DNA from: Anaerolineales bacterium
Lineage (GTDB): Bacteria > Chloroflexota > Anaerolineae > Anaerolineales > Villigracilaceae
Length of the DNA stretch: 64,000 nt
Reading direction: 5' to 3'
Assembly: GCA_020634895.1 (NCBI GenBank)
Contig: JACKAV010000004.1
Span: forward strand, 248,001 to 312,000
Within the stretch, counting starts at the first letter, position 1. Each line of letters starts with the position of its first letter. Below the pieces are notes generated by a model, which saw only the letters and a program-made list of their open reading frames with translations, had not been told where the DNA came from and did no database searches. Positions 43,648 through 52,707 of this stretch are shown one piece after another. The position numbers and the translations under genes were made by a program.

Positions 43648-44225
43648 GCTTCGCCTCTCTCTGGACTGACAACTGAATCCTGTTTTCTGTAAGCATTTCC
43701 GCACCCCGAGCAGACGGCGCGTTCGCCCTCAAAGTTCAACTGTTCCCCGCACTGACATACCCAGCCGCGCACACGAGCCGGCGTTCCATACACCAATGCG
43801 TAATCAGGAACATCCTTCGTCACCACCGCACCCGCACCGACAAAGCAATATCGCCCCAATGTCGTGCCGCAGACGATGGTCGCATTTGCGCCAATGGAGG
43901 CACCCTTACGAACCAGCGTGGTCTTGTATTCGTCCTTGCGGCTGACATGGCTGCGCGGATTGATAACATTCGTAAATACCATCGAAGGACCGAGAAAGAC
44001 ATCATCTTCCACAATCACGCCGGTATAAAGCGAGACGTTGTTTTGAATTTTCACATTCGTGCCGATCGTGACATCGGAAGAAACCAGAACGTTCTGCCCG
44101 ATATTGCAGCGTTCGCCGATCTTCGCACGCGGCATGACATGGCAGAAATGCCATATCTTCGTTCCCGCGCCGATCTCTGCGCCTTCATCTACATAACTGG
44201 ATTCATGAACAAAATAATCGGTCAT
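43644..44225 (-). CDS. wbpD: Left-handed beta-helix N-acetyltransferase, WbpD/WlbB family
   Basis: A 193-residue hexapeptide-repeat acetyltransferase: AEIGAGTKIWHFCHVMPRAK, IGERCNIGQNVLV, FTNVINPRSHVSRKDEYKTT and ALVYGTPARVRGWVC. It ends in a short zinc-ribbon-like segment (CQCG ... CSGCG), as in WbpD/WlbB proteins. It should acetylate the 3-amino group of UDP-GlcNAc3NA. Overlaps wbpE by four bases and lies two bases after wbpB. Confidence 0.87.
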   Translation of the reverse strand: MTDYFVHESSYVDEGAEIGAGTKIWHFCHVMPRAKIGERCNIGQNVLVSSDVTIGTNVKIQNNVSLYTGVIVEDDVFLGPSMVFTNVINPRSHVSRKDEYKTTLVRKGASIGANATIVCGTTLGRYCFVGAGAVVTKDVPDYALVYGTPARVRGWVCQCGEQLNFEGERAVCSGCGNAYRKQDSVVSPERGEA

Positions 44226-44227
44226 AT

Positions 44228-45169
44228 CTATTTTTTCAGGAAGGGATGCGCCAAAGCATCCATCGGGGAAATGGAGGACTCGCGAATGTCATGCGTCAAT
44301 TGAACGGAAGGGCGCGCCACTTTAATTCCAAAGCCGCGCCCAGCCAGCGTTTCTTCGTAGACTTTTGTGTGCAGGTCGGTGAATCCTTCAGAGAATTCGA
44401 TTTCCTTGCCATCGACTGTAATGGAACGATATGTTGTCTTGTTATTCGCCTTTGCCTGTTCAGGGAGATCGTTCCGGTTTACGGAAAGGAACCAGCGCAC
44501 GCGTGCGCGTTCCAACTCAATAAAACCGGACATACGCTCCTTGTCCGAATGGTACACCTTAATGCCATTTACTGAACCGAACAACCACATCAACATATCA
44601 AAGAAATGGACGCCGATGTTCGTCGCCACTCCGCCCGATTTTTCATGGTCACCTTTCCATGAAACCTGGTACCACGGTCCGCGGCTGGTGATGTAGGTCA
44701 ATTCCACATCATGAACCTCGTTGGATGACTGCAAAGACTCGCGGAGTTGGATCAGGCTTGGGTGAACTCGCAGTTGTAAGATCGTATTGACGCGCCGCCC
44801 GGTTTCAGATTCGATCTCTTCAAGGGCATCCAAATTCCAGGGATTGATTGCCAGCGGTTTTTCGCAGATCACATCTGCACCCACGCGCATGGCAAGGCGG
44901 CAGTGTGCGTCATGCAAATAGTTGGGAGAACAGACTGTCACAAAATGGACGCGTCCCTCTTCCGGTCCGCGGCGAAGTTTTTCAAGGTGGCGGTCAAAGC
45001 GTTCGATCTCGGTGAAGAACCTCACATCGTAGGAATATTGGTCAAGAACGCCGACCGAATCCTTGGGGTCAACAGCGGCTAAGAGACGGTTGCCAGTATC
45101 ACGTATAGCACGCAAGTGACGGGGCGCGATATAACCACCCGCGCCAATGACAGCAAAATTGTTTGACAT
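44228..45169 (-). CDS. wbpB: UDP-GlcNAcA 3-dehydrogenase, WbpB/WlbA family
   Basis: A 313-residue Gfo/Idh/MocA oxidoreductase. FAVIGAGGYIAPRHLRAI, DTGNRLLAAVDPKDSVGVLD, FFTEIERFDRHLEKLRRG, CSPNYLHDAHCRLA, CEKPLAINPWNLDAL and ILQLRVHPSLIQLRESL are together diagnostic of WlbA/WbpB. It oxidises C3 of UDP-GlcNAcA, usually recycling NADH with 2-oxoglutarate or a tightly bound cofactor. AAGGAG precedes the ATG at 45169. It is first of wbpB-wbpD-wbpE, straight after the regulator. Confidence 0.92.
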   Translation of the reverse strand: MSNNFAVIGAGGYIAPRHLRAIRDTGNRLLAAVDPKDSVGVLDQYSYDVRFFTEIERFDRHLEKLRRGPEEGRVHFVTVCSPNYLHDAHCRLAMRVGADVICEKPLAINPWNLDALEEIESETGRRVNTILQLRVHPSLIQLRESLQSSNEVHDVELTYITSRGPWYQVSWKGDHEKSGGVATNIGVHFFDMLMWLFGSVNGIKVYHSDKERMSGFIELERARVRWFLSVNRNDLPEQAKANNKTTYRSITVDGKEIEFSEGFTDLHTKVYEETLAGRGFGIKVARPSVQLTHDIRESSISPMDALAHPFLKK

Positions 45170-45187
45170 AATTCTCCTTATTAACTG

Positions 45188-45655
45188 TTATTTTTGGAAC
45201 TTAACGCGATATCCGCGCCCGTTGGTTTCGAGGACGCAGTCTTCCGGCAGGTTGCTAATCTCCAAACCCGCTTCGATACAGGTTAGACGGAGAATATCCA
45301 TGATCTGGTCATCGCCGTTGAGATAGACACTCTCCACGCCTTTTTGTTTCAGGTCGGCTGCGAGCGTTTTTGCCTGTGTGCGGAAATCTTCATAAACCTT
45401 GAGCGAATCCCGCGCATAGGACATGGCGCGTTGGGTGAAGATTTTCATGCCTTCAGGCGTAAGGTCATATTGCAGACGGGTGCGGTCGAGGTGTGAAACT
45501 TTGACCCATCCACGTGTGATGAGACGTTTGATATACCAATTGACACTGCCTACAGCAATATCCAGGCGCTTGGACAAACTAGCCTGGGTGACAAGAGAAT
45601 CCTGCGCGATCTCGTCGAGCAGGGCGTATTCGTGCGGTTTGATCTTAGTATTCAT
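45188..45655 (-). CDS. Small winged-helix transcription regulator
   Basis: A 155-residue protein with a MarR-type winged-helix N-half: YALLDEIAQDSLVTQASLSK, VGSVNWYIKRLITRGWV (recognition helix) and HLDRTRLQYDLTPEGMKI (wing). The C-half (AADLKQKGVESVYLNGDDQI) looks like a small alpha/beta sensing domain. It lies 18 bases before wbpB and is the only regulator in the window, so it probably controls the exporter/NulO part of the locus. A promoter-like pair lies upstream. Ligand unknown. Confidence 0.78.
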   Translation of the reverse strand: MNTKIKPHEYALLDEIAQDSLVTQASLSKRLDIAVGSVNWYIKRLITRGWVKVSHLDRTRLQYDLTPEGMKIFTQRAMSYARDSLKVYEDFRTQAKTLAADLKQKGVESVYLNGDDQIMDILRLTCIEAGLEISNLPEDCVLETNGRGYRVKFQK

Positions 45656-45676
45656 AATTCAGCGTTCAGTTTTTGA

Positions 45677-45705
45677 ATTCTGACATAAAAGCCCCCAAGA
45701 GTCAA
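45677..45705 (-). promoter_or_regulatory. Likely promoter of the regulator-wbpB operon
   Basis: On the minus strand TTGACT (45700-45705) and CAGAAT (45677-45682) are separated by exactly 17 bases, about 20 bases before the ATG at 45655. It lies in the 103-base gap 45656-45758, the first real gap after a long coupled series, which otherwise holds nothing I recognise. Confidence 0.5.
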
Positions 45706-45758
45706 GCAGAGTCACAGATGAGAATCCCTACGATTCCCCTATGACAAAAGACCTCAAG

Positions 45759-46892
45759 TCAATCCTTTTTTGCCACATCCTGCATGATCGCTTCGTATTG
45801 GTCGGCGATCTTCTCGATGTCAAAGTCTTTTGCTTTCTCCAAACTCGCGCGGCGGAATTGTGCAAGCTGTTCGCGGTTTGAGAGCAATTTTCGCAAAGCG
45901 GATGAAAAAGCCGCTTCATCATGAAGCTCGATCAAATAACCGTTCTTTTCAGGGTCCACCAAATCGAGAAAGCCGCCGATTTTGCTGGCGACGATGGCGA
46001 GTCCTTTTACCAACGCATCTACACCGACGATGGGCAGACCTTCCGAAAGCGAGGGCATGAACAAAATGTCGCCCTTGGAAAATTCCTTAAGAACGTCAGA
46101 AGGAGTCACCCAGCCTCTTAGAACAAAACGCTCGCTCATGCCGTGTTTTTCGATCTCGGCTTTGACCTCGTCGAACATGGGACCATCCCCCAGCATGGTG
46201 CAGACCCAGCTCAAATCCTTTAGCGTAGAGAGAACGCGGACAATTGCCAGCGTATTTTTCTGGGTCACGAATCGTCCGGCAAAGACGATGTTCGGGGTTT
46301 TGTTAACTTCAATATGTTCAGTGATCAGATGCGTGAAATCTGCGCCATTGGGAATCACGCGGATATCCACGGGGTAGCGCTTCAACGCGATCTGACGGGT
46401 GAATTCGCTCACCGCCACAACCTGTTTTGCGCGTTTCCAGATCGGTCTGGTGAACGGTTTGATCCAACGGAACCAATAGTCTGTCTTCTCAGGCACGCCG
46501 CCAGGGACATCGCCAAGATGCGCCGTCAGAATATATGGAACACCCGTGAGCAGAGACAAGGTGAATGCAAGCGCACCGGCAGGGACAGCGAAGTGGGTAT
46601 GAATAACGTCAGGGCGGGAACGCCATATAAAGGCAAGACCAGCCCAAAGTCCGGCAAGATCGAATGAAAGCATCGTCGAGAAACTCGCCGCAAACGTCTC
46701 GGTCCGCCTTGACCGAATCCGTATGAGTTTGAATCCATCCTGCATTTCTTCGAGCGGAAGCCCGTCCATGTGTGCGGTCAACACGGTCACATCGTGTCCG
46801 CGCGCCGCGAGTTCACTGCAAATATCATACGCGGCTCTACCGCCGCCGCCGCCGATGGGCGGGAATTCATGAATGAGCGTCAAGATACGCAT
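45759..46892 (-). CDS. GT4 glycosyltransferase
   Basis: A 377-residue GT-B protein starting MRILTLIHEFPPIGGGGGRA at 46892, two bases after the upstream stop. HTHFAVPAGALAFTLSLLTG and LTAHLGDVPGGVPEKTDYWF mark the N-domain, IPNGADFTHLI the linker, FAGRFVTQKNTLAIVRVL the donor domain. The E-x7-E position reads EGLPIVGVD, with Asp at the end. It closes the upstream membrane-protein operon; transcription probably restarts in the gap below it. Confidence 0.82.
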   Translation of the reverse strand: MRILTLIHEFPPIGGGGGRAAYDICSELAARGHDVTVLTAHMDGLPLEEMQDGFKLIRIRSRRTETFAASFSTMLSFDLAGLWAGLAFIWRSRPDVIHTHFAVPAGALAFTLSLLTGVPYILTAHLGDVPGGVPEKTDYWFRWIKPFTRPIWKRAKQVVAVSEFTRQIALKRYPVDIRVIPNGADFTHLITEHIEVNKTPNIVFAGRFVTQKNTLAIVRVLSTLKDLSWVCTMLGDGPMFDEVKAEIEKHGMSERFVLRGWVTPSDVLKEFSKGDILFMPSLSEGLPIVGVDALVKGLAIVASKIGGFLDLVDPEKNGYLIELHDEAAFSSALRKLLSNREQLAQFRRASLEKAKDFDIEKIADQYEAIMQDVAKKD

Positions 46893-46893
46893 A

Positions 46894-48930
46894 TTATTCT
46901 GCGAAAGGATCCTTGCATTCCACCTGTTTTGGACGCGGCTCAAAAACCTGAATGTTGTTCGAAGTCAGCGTCACGACAGGTTTATAGTTGCACAACAACG
47001 GCGCGCCGACATAACGGACCCACGCCACATTTTCCTCCACGAACGCGCCCTGCTTTTGCTGCGTAAACTTTTGGTCTTCCGCGATCACAAGTGCAAAGCG
47101 CCGATCATGAAGGTCTGCATAATACTGCTCAAGATACGGGCGATTGCGCGACATCGCCATTTCCATCAACTCGCTCTGTTCGTATTCAGGCACAAGCGTC
47201 ACGCCATTGATGTAATCAAATGTCAGCAACTGGCGCTCGGTGATGAAAAGGATCTCGCCGCCATTCTGCAAAGACTCCTGCAACGTTCGAATATCCTTTT
47301 CAGCGGCAGCATCGTCAAAGTGTGGATAAAAGCCGATGTGACGGATCGCAAACCCAAGCGGAATCAGCAGCACAGCCGCCACCACGCCCCAACCGACTCT
47401 GCCAAACATCGGCTTCGCCTCAGACTCCGCCGCAACTTGATTTGACCAAAAAGCTGTGACCAACACTGCAAGCATGACGAGATATGCGTCCATGTTGTGC
47501 AGGTCACCGCCGCCACCGATCTTCGTGCTGACGACCGCTCCGCCAACGAATAACACTGCAAGCATGCCCAATAGAACCAGCAAGCGCAATGGATGCAAAG
47601 CCCTCACCCTAGCCCTCTCCCATCGGGAGAGGGGACTCCCTTCCCACTTTGGGGGAAGGGTTGGGGATGAGGGAATACGCAGCATTTGATAAAGTGCCGC
47701 GAACGCCGGCGCCGAGACCAGCAAAATTCCCGGCAGGATTCCCATTGGGAAGGTTTCATTTGGGAGCAAACGGCTCCAGATCAAGTCGGAAGTGAAGCTT
47801 GAACCGAAAGCGGCAACATCCGCGTTGCCGGAAATTTGGATATATGCGAATTGAGAAACGAAGGCAGCGACAAGTCCGCTAACGCCCCAAATGAAGGGAG
47901 TCAGCCAATACTTCCAGCCTTTTTCGGAAATGGGTGTTTCCAAAATATAGATGGCAACCGCCAGCATCGCAGGGACCGGGAACCAGTTCACACGGCTGAT
48001 GCCCGCCCAAACCGAAGCGAGGATGATAAAGATCAGGGAACGTCCCGGCTTCTTGAGGGACACACCCACCAGAATCAGAATCACCATGACCTGCAAGTGG
48101 TAATAGACCGCGCCCTGTAAAAAGAACAAGAATGCCCACGCTGTAATGAAAACTTTCATCCAACCGTTTGAGCGTGAAAAACGGGCAAGGCTCACAGACG
48201 CGCCCAACGTCAACCCGAACCACAATAACGCCTGCCAAAAACGGTGGAACCACAGCGGCAAACCGTCAACGAGGAAGGGGATCGAGAGAAGCAGATACCG
48301 TGACGGGTGCAGGAAGGGAAGCGGGAGTTTCATCCCGTAAAGTTTTTCAGCAAAGAACAAGGAAGCGTAGTAGTGCCGTCCTGCTTCAGAGTACCCCATC
48401 GAGAACGGGTCGGCAGATGTGGCGGCGAAGATCCCGTAGGTTTGGTAGATCAGTCCCTGCGCGAGAAGGACAACCGCAAAAGCCGCATCCCACGACAATG
48501 ACCCGCGGAGCAATTTCAAACCCAATGTTTGCAGCAGACTTGCCCACAGAAAGACCCAAAATATTGGCATCACCTGCGGAAGCGTACTGTCAAAAACATA
48601 AAGGCGCATCAGCCAGACAGAGACAAAGCCGAGGATGATGAGTAATGTGGAAAACGTGATGCGTAAAAAACTTGACGGCTGCGCCGAGAATTTATCCGCC
48701 CATTCTGTGATGCGATCTAAAATTGAAGAAAAGGAAAGCCACGTTCCAATAACAGCAGTTACGGCAAAGATGCCTACAAGCCCGATCCACTTTGAGTGGA
48801 GAAGAGCGATCTCCAGTTCATTGGTCCGCTGAAGCGTTTGGAGAATCGCAAGCAGGCTGACGACTACAAGCGCCCACAGCCATATTTGCAGAAATCTTTT
48901 TGTCGAAACAGCTTCCATGAAATGAGTCAC
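46894..48930 (-). CDS. Large polytopic membrane protein, putative GT-C glycosyltransferase, with in-frame repeat insertion
   Basis: A 678-residue protein (ATG at 48930, alternative 48918) with about twelve membrane segments and a soluble C-domain. It is a paralogue of 4245-6371: DPFSMGYSEAGRHYY, STKIGGGGDLHNMD and RQLLTFDYI match in order and spacing. Between membrane segments near residues 420-443 it carries SPTLPPKWEGSPLSRWERAR, encoded by a ~73-base dispersed repeat (47601-47673) absent from the paralogue. The reading frame is kept. It sits after the LPG-synthase-like gene. A transfer or polymerisation role is inferred. Confidence 0.62.
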   Translation of the reverse strand: MTHFMEAVSTKRFLQIWLWALVVVSLLAILQTLQRTNELEIALLHSKWIGLVGIFAVTAVIGTWLSFSSILDRITEWADKFSAQPSSFLRITFSTLLIILGFVSVWLMRLYVFDSTLPQVMPIFWVFLWASLLQTLGLKLLRGSLSWDAAFAVVLLAQGLIYQTYGIFAATSADPFSMGYSEAGRHYYASLFFAEKLYGMKLPLPFLHPSRYLLLSIPFLVDGLPLWFHRFWQALLWFGLTLGASVSLARFSRSNGWMKVFITAWAFLFFLQGAVYYHLQVMVILILVGVSLKKPGRSLIFIILASVWAGISRVNWFPVPAMLAVAIYILETPISEKGWKYWLTPFIWGVSGLVAAFVSQFAYIQISGNADVAAFGSSFTSDLIWSRLLPNETFPMGILPGILLVSAPAFAALYQMLRIPSSPTLPPKWEGSPLSRWERARVRALHPLRLLVLLGMLAVLFVGGAVVSTKIGGGGDLHNMDAYLVMLAVLVTAFWSNQVAAESEAKPMFGRVGWGVVAAVLLIPLGFAIRHIGFYPHFDDAAAEKDIRTLQESLQNGGEILFITERQLLTFDYINGVTLVPEYEQSELMEMAMSRNRPYLEQYYADLHDRRFALVIAEDQKFTQQKQGAFVEENVAWVRYVGAPLLCNYKPVVTLTSNNIQVFEPRPKQVECKDPFAE
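47601..47673. repeat. ~73-base dispersed repeat, copy inside a coding region
   Basis: Nearly identical, in inverse orientation, to 30516-30588. It is translated in frame within the membrane protein at 46894-48930. Confidence 0.88.
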
Positions 48931-48950
48931 TCACACATTCAATACGCGAA

Positions 48951-49853
48951 CTATTCGGCTTCTTTTTTCTCGTTCATCGCCGCCAAAATGGACGGAAGGA
49001 AGAACGCGCCCGGCAGGCTTGTGAGAACGAACAAGGCGCGGGTGAGTAAGGCAATGGTCGCACTTTCCGATTGTGCCAGCCCGCCCAACTGCACCAGCAA
49101 AAAGGTCATCGAAAGTTCCTGCACTCCCAGCCCGTTGATGGAAATGGGCACAAGAGTGACAAAATACGTAAGCGTATACATCCCAGCCACCAGCCAAAAT
49201 GACAGGTGATGACCAATGCTGAGCAGCAGCAAATAGATCATAAGATAAATGAACGCCTGATTTCCGAGCGTGGCAAGCAGCGCGCCGCCCAAACCAGCCG
49301 GTCGTTTCAACCAGATCGAGAATGCTTCGAGAGTGCGTTTGGCAAAGTCCCTGCCTTTTTGGAGCAGCCCCGCCAGCGAAATGGATTGCACAAGTCCGCT
49401 GTCCATTGAAAAGAGAGGGATCAAGCCCAAAGGTGAGGCAAGGACCATTCCCGCCATCCCGATCAACCGGTCCACGACAAGAGAGGCGAGGCAGATCGCG
49501 CGGTCATATCCCATTTGCATGGTCCCGCCGAGCCGCACCACATCCCCACCAATGGTGGAAGGCAGAAAGTTCGAAGAGAAATTTCCGGTAAAGGTCAACA
49601 TCACCGCGCGCAGGAAGGAAATCTCCACTCCGGCAGAGCGGAGCAAAATATACCAGCGCGAGGCGGCGAACATCCGCGAAACGAGCAAAGCCAGCAATGC
49701 CAGAAAAAAATAAGGCAGCGAAACGCGCCTCAATGCGGAAAATAACTCGCCATCCCCCTCTTCCTGAATCAAAATAAGCAGCAACACCAACGCCAGAAGG
49801 CTGCCCGCAACGCGGATAACCATCTGGCGGTTTTCACGCAGCCATTTAATCAT
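48951..49853 (-). CDS. LPG-synthase-like (UPF0104/AglD-type) membrane protein
   Basis: A 300-residue protein with about eight membrane segments of the lysylphosphatidylglycerol synthase transmembrane family. NFSSNFLPSTIGGDVVRLGG and ASLVVDRLIGMAGMVLASPL are the conserved blocks. It has no aminoacyl-transferase domain. Members are thought to act as lipid flippases or to help move glycolipids, beside polyprenyl-sugar synthases. The gene overlaps the DPM-synthase-like GT2 by eight bases. Confidence 0.8.
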   Translation of the reverse strand: MIKWLRENRQMVIRVAGSLLALVLLLILIQEEGDGELFSALRRVSLPYFFLALLALLVSRMFAASRWYILLRSAGVEISFLRAVMLTFTGNFSSNFLPSTIGGDVVRLGGTMQMGYDRAICLASLVVDRLIGMAGMVLASPLGLIPLFSMDSGLVQSISLAGLLQKGRDFAKRTLEAFSIWLKRPAGLGGALLATLGNQAFIYLMIYLLLLSIGHHLSFWLVAGMYTLTYFVTLVPISINGLGVQELSMTFLLVQLGGLAQSESATIALLTRALFVLTSLPGAFFLPSILAAMNEKKEAE

Positions 49854-50802
49854 GCTTGTCCAGGTTGATCTTGGTACGAACAGTATAGGTGGTTTTGCGC
49901 TGCGACTCGTGATAGGTACGAACCAGCAGTTCGGCGATCAAGCCCATCAACATGGATTGAAAGCCGAGGATGAAGAACATGGTGCTGGTCTGGAACAAGG
50001 GCGAGCCGGTCACGCCGACCAGGAAAAAGATTCGCCGAAAGAACAGATACAACATAAGCAGGGCGCTGATCGCCATCAACACCAGCCCCGTCCCGCCAAA
50101 AAGGTAGATCGGTTTGGATGAAAAACTGACGAGGAATTTGACTGTGAAAAGGTCCAGGACGACTTTCACGGTTCGTTCCAGCCCGTACTTGGTGTGGCCA
50201 AATCGGCGCGGGTGGTGGTTGACAACGACTTCTGTAATGCGTGCGCCGACAGAATTCGCAAAGACCGGAATAAAGCGGTGCATCTCGCCGTAAAGCCGGA
50301 AGCCTTCCAACACGGGGCGGCGATACGCCTTGAGTGTGCAGCCATAGTCATGCAGTTCCACGCCGGTGACGCTGGAGATGAGCTTATTCGCCAACATGGA
50401 TGGGAAGTTGCGCGTGATGGCATTGTCCTTGCGCTCTTTGCGCCAACCGCTGACAAGGTCATAACCTTCGTCCAGTTTTTCCAACAACATGGGAATGTCG
50501 GATGGGTCGTTCTGCATATCAGCGTCGAGCAGGATAATGATCTCGCCTTGTGAGTAATCCAACCCGGCGGCGATGGCGGCGGTCTGCCCGAAATTGCGGC
50601 GGAAGGAAACCACGCGTACATGCTCGGGGTCTTTTTCAGCATGCTGCGTAAGAATGGGCAGACTGTTATCCTGGCTGCCGTCATCAACGAAGATGACTTC
50701 CCATGTCCTGCCGAGAGTGGACATGGTCTGGTCGATCGCTTCAAAAAGCAGGGGAAGATTATCCTGTTCGTTATAGACAGGGACGATTAGTGAAAGGTTC
50801 AT
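49846..50802 (-). CDS. GT2 polyprenyl-phosphate sugar synthase (DPMS/ArnC-like)
   Basis: A 318-residue GT-A enzyme with two C-terminal membrane segments. LSLIVPVYNEQDNLPLLFEA, VIFVDDGSQDNSLPIL, FGQTAAIAAGLDYSQGEI and IILLDADMQNDPSDIP are the core; DYGCTLKAYRRPVLEGF and HRFIPVFANSVGARITEVVV follow. It should make a polyprenyl-phosphate sugar on the inner face that the GT-C enzymes next to it use outside. It overlaps both neighbours, so production is coupled. Confidence 0.87.
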   Translation of the reverse strand: MNLSLIVPVYNEQDNLPLLFEAIDQTMSTLGRTWEVIFVDDGSQDNSLPILTQHAEKDPEHVRVVSFRRNFGQTAAIAAGLDYSQGEIIILLDADMQNDPSDIPMLLEKLDEGYDLVSGWRKERKDNAITRNFPSMLANKLISSVTGVELHDYGCTLKAYRRPVLEGFRLYGEMHRFIPVFANSVGARITEVVVNHHPRRFGHTKYGLERTVKVVLDLFTVKFLVSFSSKPIYLFGGTGLVLMAISALLMLYLFFRRIFFLVGVTGSPLFQTSTMFFILGFQSMLMGLIAELLVRTYHESQRKTTYTVRTKINLDKHD

Positions 50803-52658
50803 GGCAATCTTTGAAATATCCTTAATTCAGCGCCTTCATTGCAGGAAGGCGAATCTGCGGGCTTTGGTAATTCCTGAAAGTGCTGTGGATCGAGAAAGTC
50901 CTTCCAGGTAATGTAACGCTTGGCTTCGATGATGAAGATGTCGGCTTCGCCGCGCCAGCGGGCATCCAACTCGGCGTTCCAGTGGCTGAAATAGTACAGC
51001 ACGTCCGGGTCGCCGCCAATGTGGAAAGTATACCCATCATTGATCTGCGGCGGGAAAATGCGAGCCTGCGGAACATAGATCATGGGCGTATAAGCGTTAC
51101 CGCCATCCCAATATACCAGACTCCCGAGCGGAATGATCGAAGCAAGATACGCGCCGAGGTTTTCGTGATCGCGGATGATATCCGTGTTGCAATCGCGTCG
51201 GCTTTCGCCGATATGCAGAAGTGGAGAGAGGATAAACCCGGTGATCAGAAATGAATTGACAAGCACAAGAGTGAAGCGTGATTCTTTGCGTTTCTTCCAG
51301 ATGAAAAAAGCCGCCAATAATATTCCCGCACCGATAAGAAAGCCAAGGAAGGAACTCACCCAACGTTTGACCTGAACAAGCTGCATGCCGAGTCCCTGTG
51401 TTAATGCGTCGACGATTGCAATGAAACCAAATCCGTCAGAGCGGAAGCGCGGCACAAGGGGCAGATTAAGCAGACCGTTCCCAACGAACTCGAAAATTGA
51501 GTAACCGATTCCCGTTGCAATGACGGCTACCAGAAGAATCAACAAAGCCTGTACAGCACGGTTCGGGACATGATTCCATGCGTGTGCGAGCAAAATGACA
51601 AAGAGCAGAATCCCCAACGGGTCGAAGAAACCGAGGTAGTTCGAAAAGCAAAAGACGCAGCTATAACTTTCATATTGACTGGCGATTGCCGCCCATCCAT
51701 GCATGATGACGAGCACAAAAAAGCTCACAGCGAGGAAAACAACCGCCCGCATGGCAGGAGCAGACTTCCAGTCCCGGCGAGGCGGGAAGAGTGTCAAGCC
51801 GAAGAGACTGCCGACGATCGGAATGAAATGATAGCGAATCCCCTGAAAAAAGGAATTGAGTCGATTCCAAAAATCGATGTTCGGATCCCAGATCGGGACC
51901 GATGCGGTTGGGATGCGAAATGGGTTGAGAAAAGGTGTCAAGCTTTCGGGGAGCCACGGCGCCCAGATGGTCATCACGCGGGGCCAGTAAAAAAGATGGA
52001 ACGCAATGAAAAAGAAGGCACCAGAGGCAAAAGCCCAAATGCCTTTTTGTTTGCCGTGCTGCCAAAATACGTACAGGATCAAGAAGAGTAGAATCGGCAC
52101 CATGTTCTGACGGGTAAAGACCGCCGCCGCCGCCAGCCCTGCCGCAAGGATCACCTGCCAAAGCGGACTCTCTTCATCGAGAACCAGTACACAAATCCAC
52201 GTGAGGATGCAGGCAATAATGACCTCGGATACGGCGCGCGCATGGAGTTTGATGATCATCGGGCTGAGTGCAAAGACCCAGACCGTTCCAGCGGCAAGCC
52301 AGTTCCCCGTCCAACGGCGAGCCGTGATCCATACGCCAAGGACGGTCAGCAGCCCCAGAAAAATGGAAAAGTATCTGCCTGTGCGCAGACCTGCGCCAAA
52401 GATATATTCCGCCAGCCCGGGAATGAGAAACGCAAACGGCGCCTTGTTGGTCAGCGGACCGTAGGGTTCGAACGGTTTATAAACGCCGTTCAGGTAATAC
52501 ATGCCCTTGATGAGATAGGAGCCTTCATCCAAACTGCTGACTGTTGTATGGGCATAGATCAACGCCTGGATTAAATAGAGAATCGCCCCCAATCCTGCCA
52601 AAGCGTACGGCAGCCAGGAGGGCAATTCTTTTCCTGCTAACAATTTTGGTTTTAACAT
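50799..52658 (-). CDS. GT-C membrane glycosyltransferase, GT39/ArnT-like
   Basis: A 619-residue polytopic protein, start taken as ATG at 52658; a TTG at 52694 lies inside an inverted repeat and is less likely. VSSLDEGSYLIKGMYYLNG in the first outer loop contains the DE pair of GT39-type enzymes, followed by YGPLTNKAPFAFLIPG and a soluble C-domain with YWDGGNAYTPMIYVP. It probably uses the product of the downstream DPM-synthase-like enzyme. Four-base overlap with that gene. Confidence 0.75.
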   Translation of the reverse strand: MLKPKLLAGKELPSWLPYALAGLGAILYLIQALIYAHTTVSSLDEGSYLIKGMYYLNGVYKPFEPYGPLTNKAPFAFLIPGLAEYIFGAGLRTGRYFSIFLGLLTVLGVWITARRWTGNWLAAGTVWVFALSPMIIKLHARAVSEVIIACILTWICVLVLDEESPLWQVILAAGLAAAAVFTRQNMVPILLFLILYVFWQHGKQKGIWAFASGAFFFIAFHLFYWPRVMTIWAPWLPESLTPFLNPFRIPTASVPIWDPNIDFWNRLNSFFQGIRYHFIPIVGSLFGLTLFPPRRDWKSAPAMRAVVFLAVSFFVLVIMHGWAAIASQYESYSCVFCFSNYLGFFDPLGILLFVILLAHAWNHVPNRAVQALLILLVAVIATGIGYSIFEFVGNGLLNLPLVPRFRSDGFGFIAIVDALTQGLGMQLVQVKRWVSSFLGFLIGAGILLAAFFIWKKRKESRFTLVLVNSFLITGFILSPLLHIGESRRDCNTDIIRDHENLGAYLASIIPLGSLVYWDGGNAYTPMIYVPQARIFPPQINDGYTFHIGGDPDVLYYFSHWNAELDARWRGEADIFIIEAKRYITWKDFLDPQHFQELPKPADSPSCNEGAELRIFQRLP

Positions 52659-52671
52659 AAACCTGTGAAGA

Positions 52672-52702
52672 AGTGACAGCCCATTTGATGGCAACTGTCA
52701 CT
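52672..52702. repeat. Hairpin between gmd and the GT39-like gene
   Basis: Eight-base arms (52672-52679 and 52695-52702) with a second inner pairing. There is no good T-run after it on the minus strand, so it may only attenuate transcription or protect mRNA. It fills most of the 49-base gap. Confidence 0.5.
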
Positions 52703-52707
52703 CAAAA

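Noticed and set aside
46845..46870. Short CCG repeat considered as a microsatellite
   Set aside because: It encodes the glycine-rich donor loop (PPIGGGGGRA) typical of GT4 enzymes.
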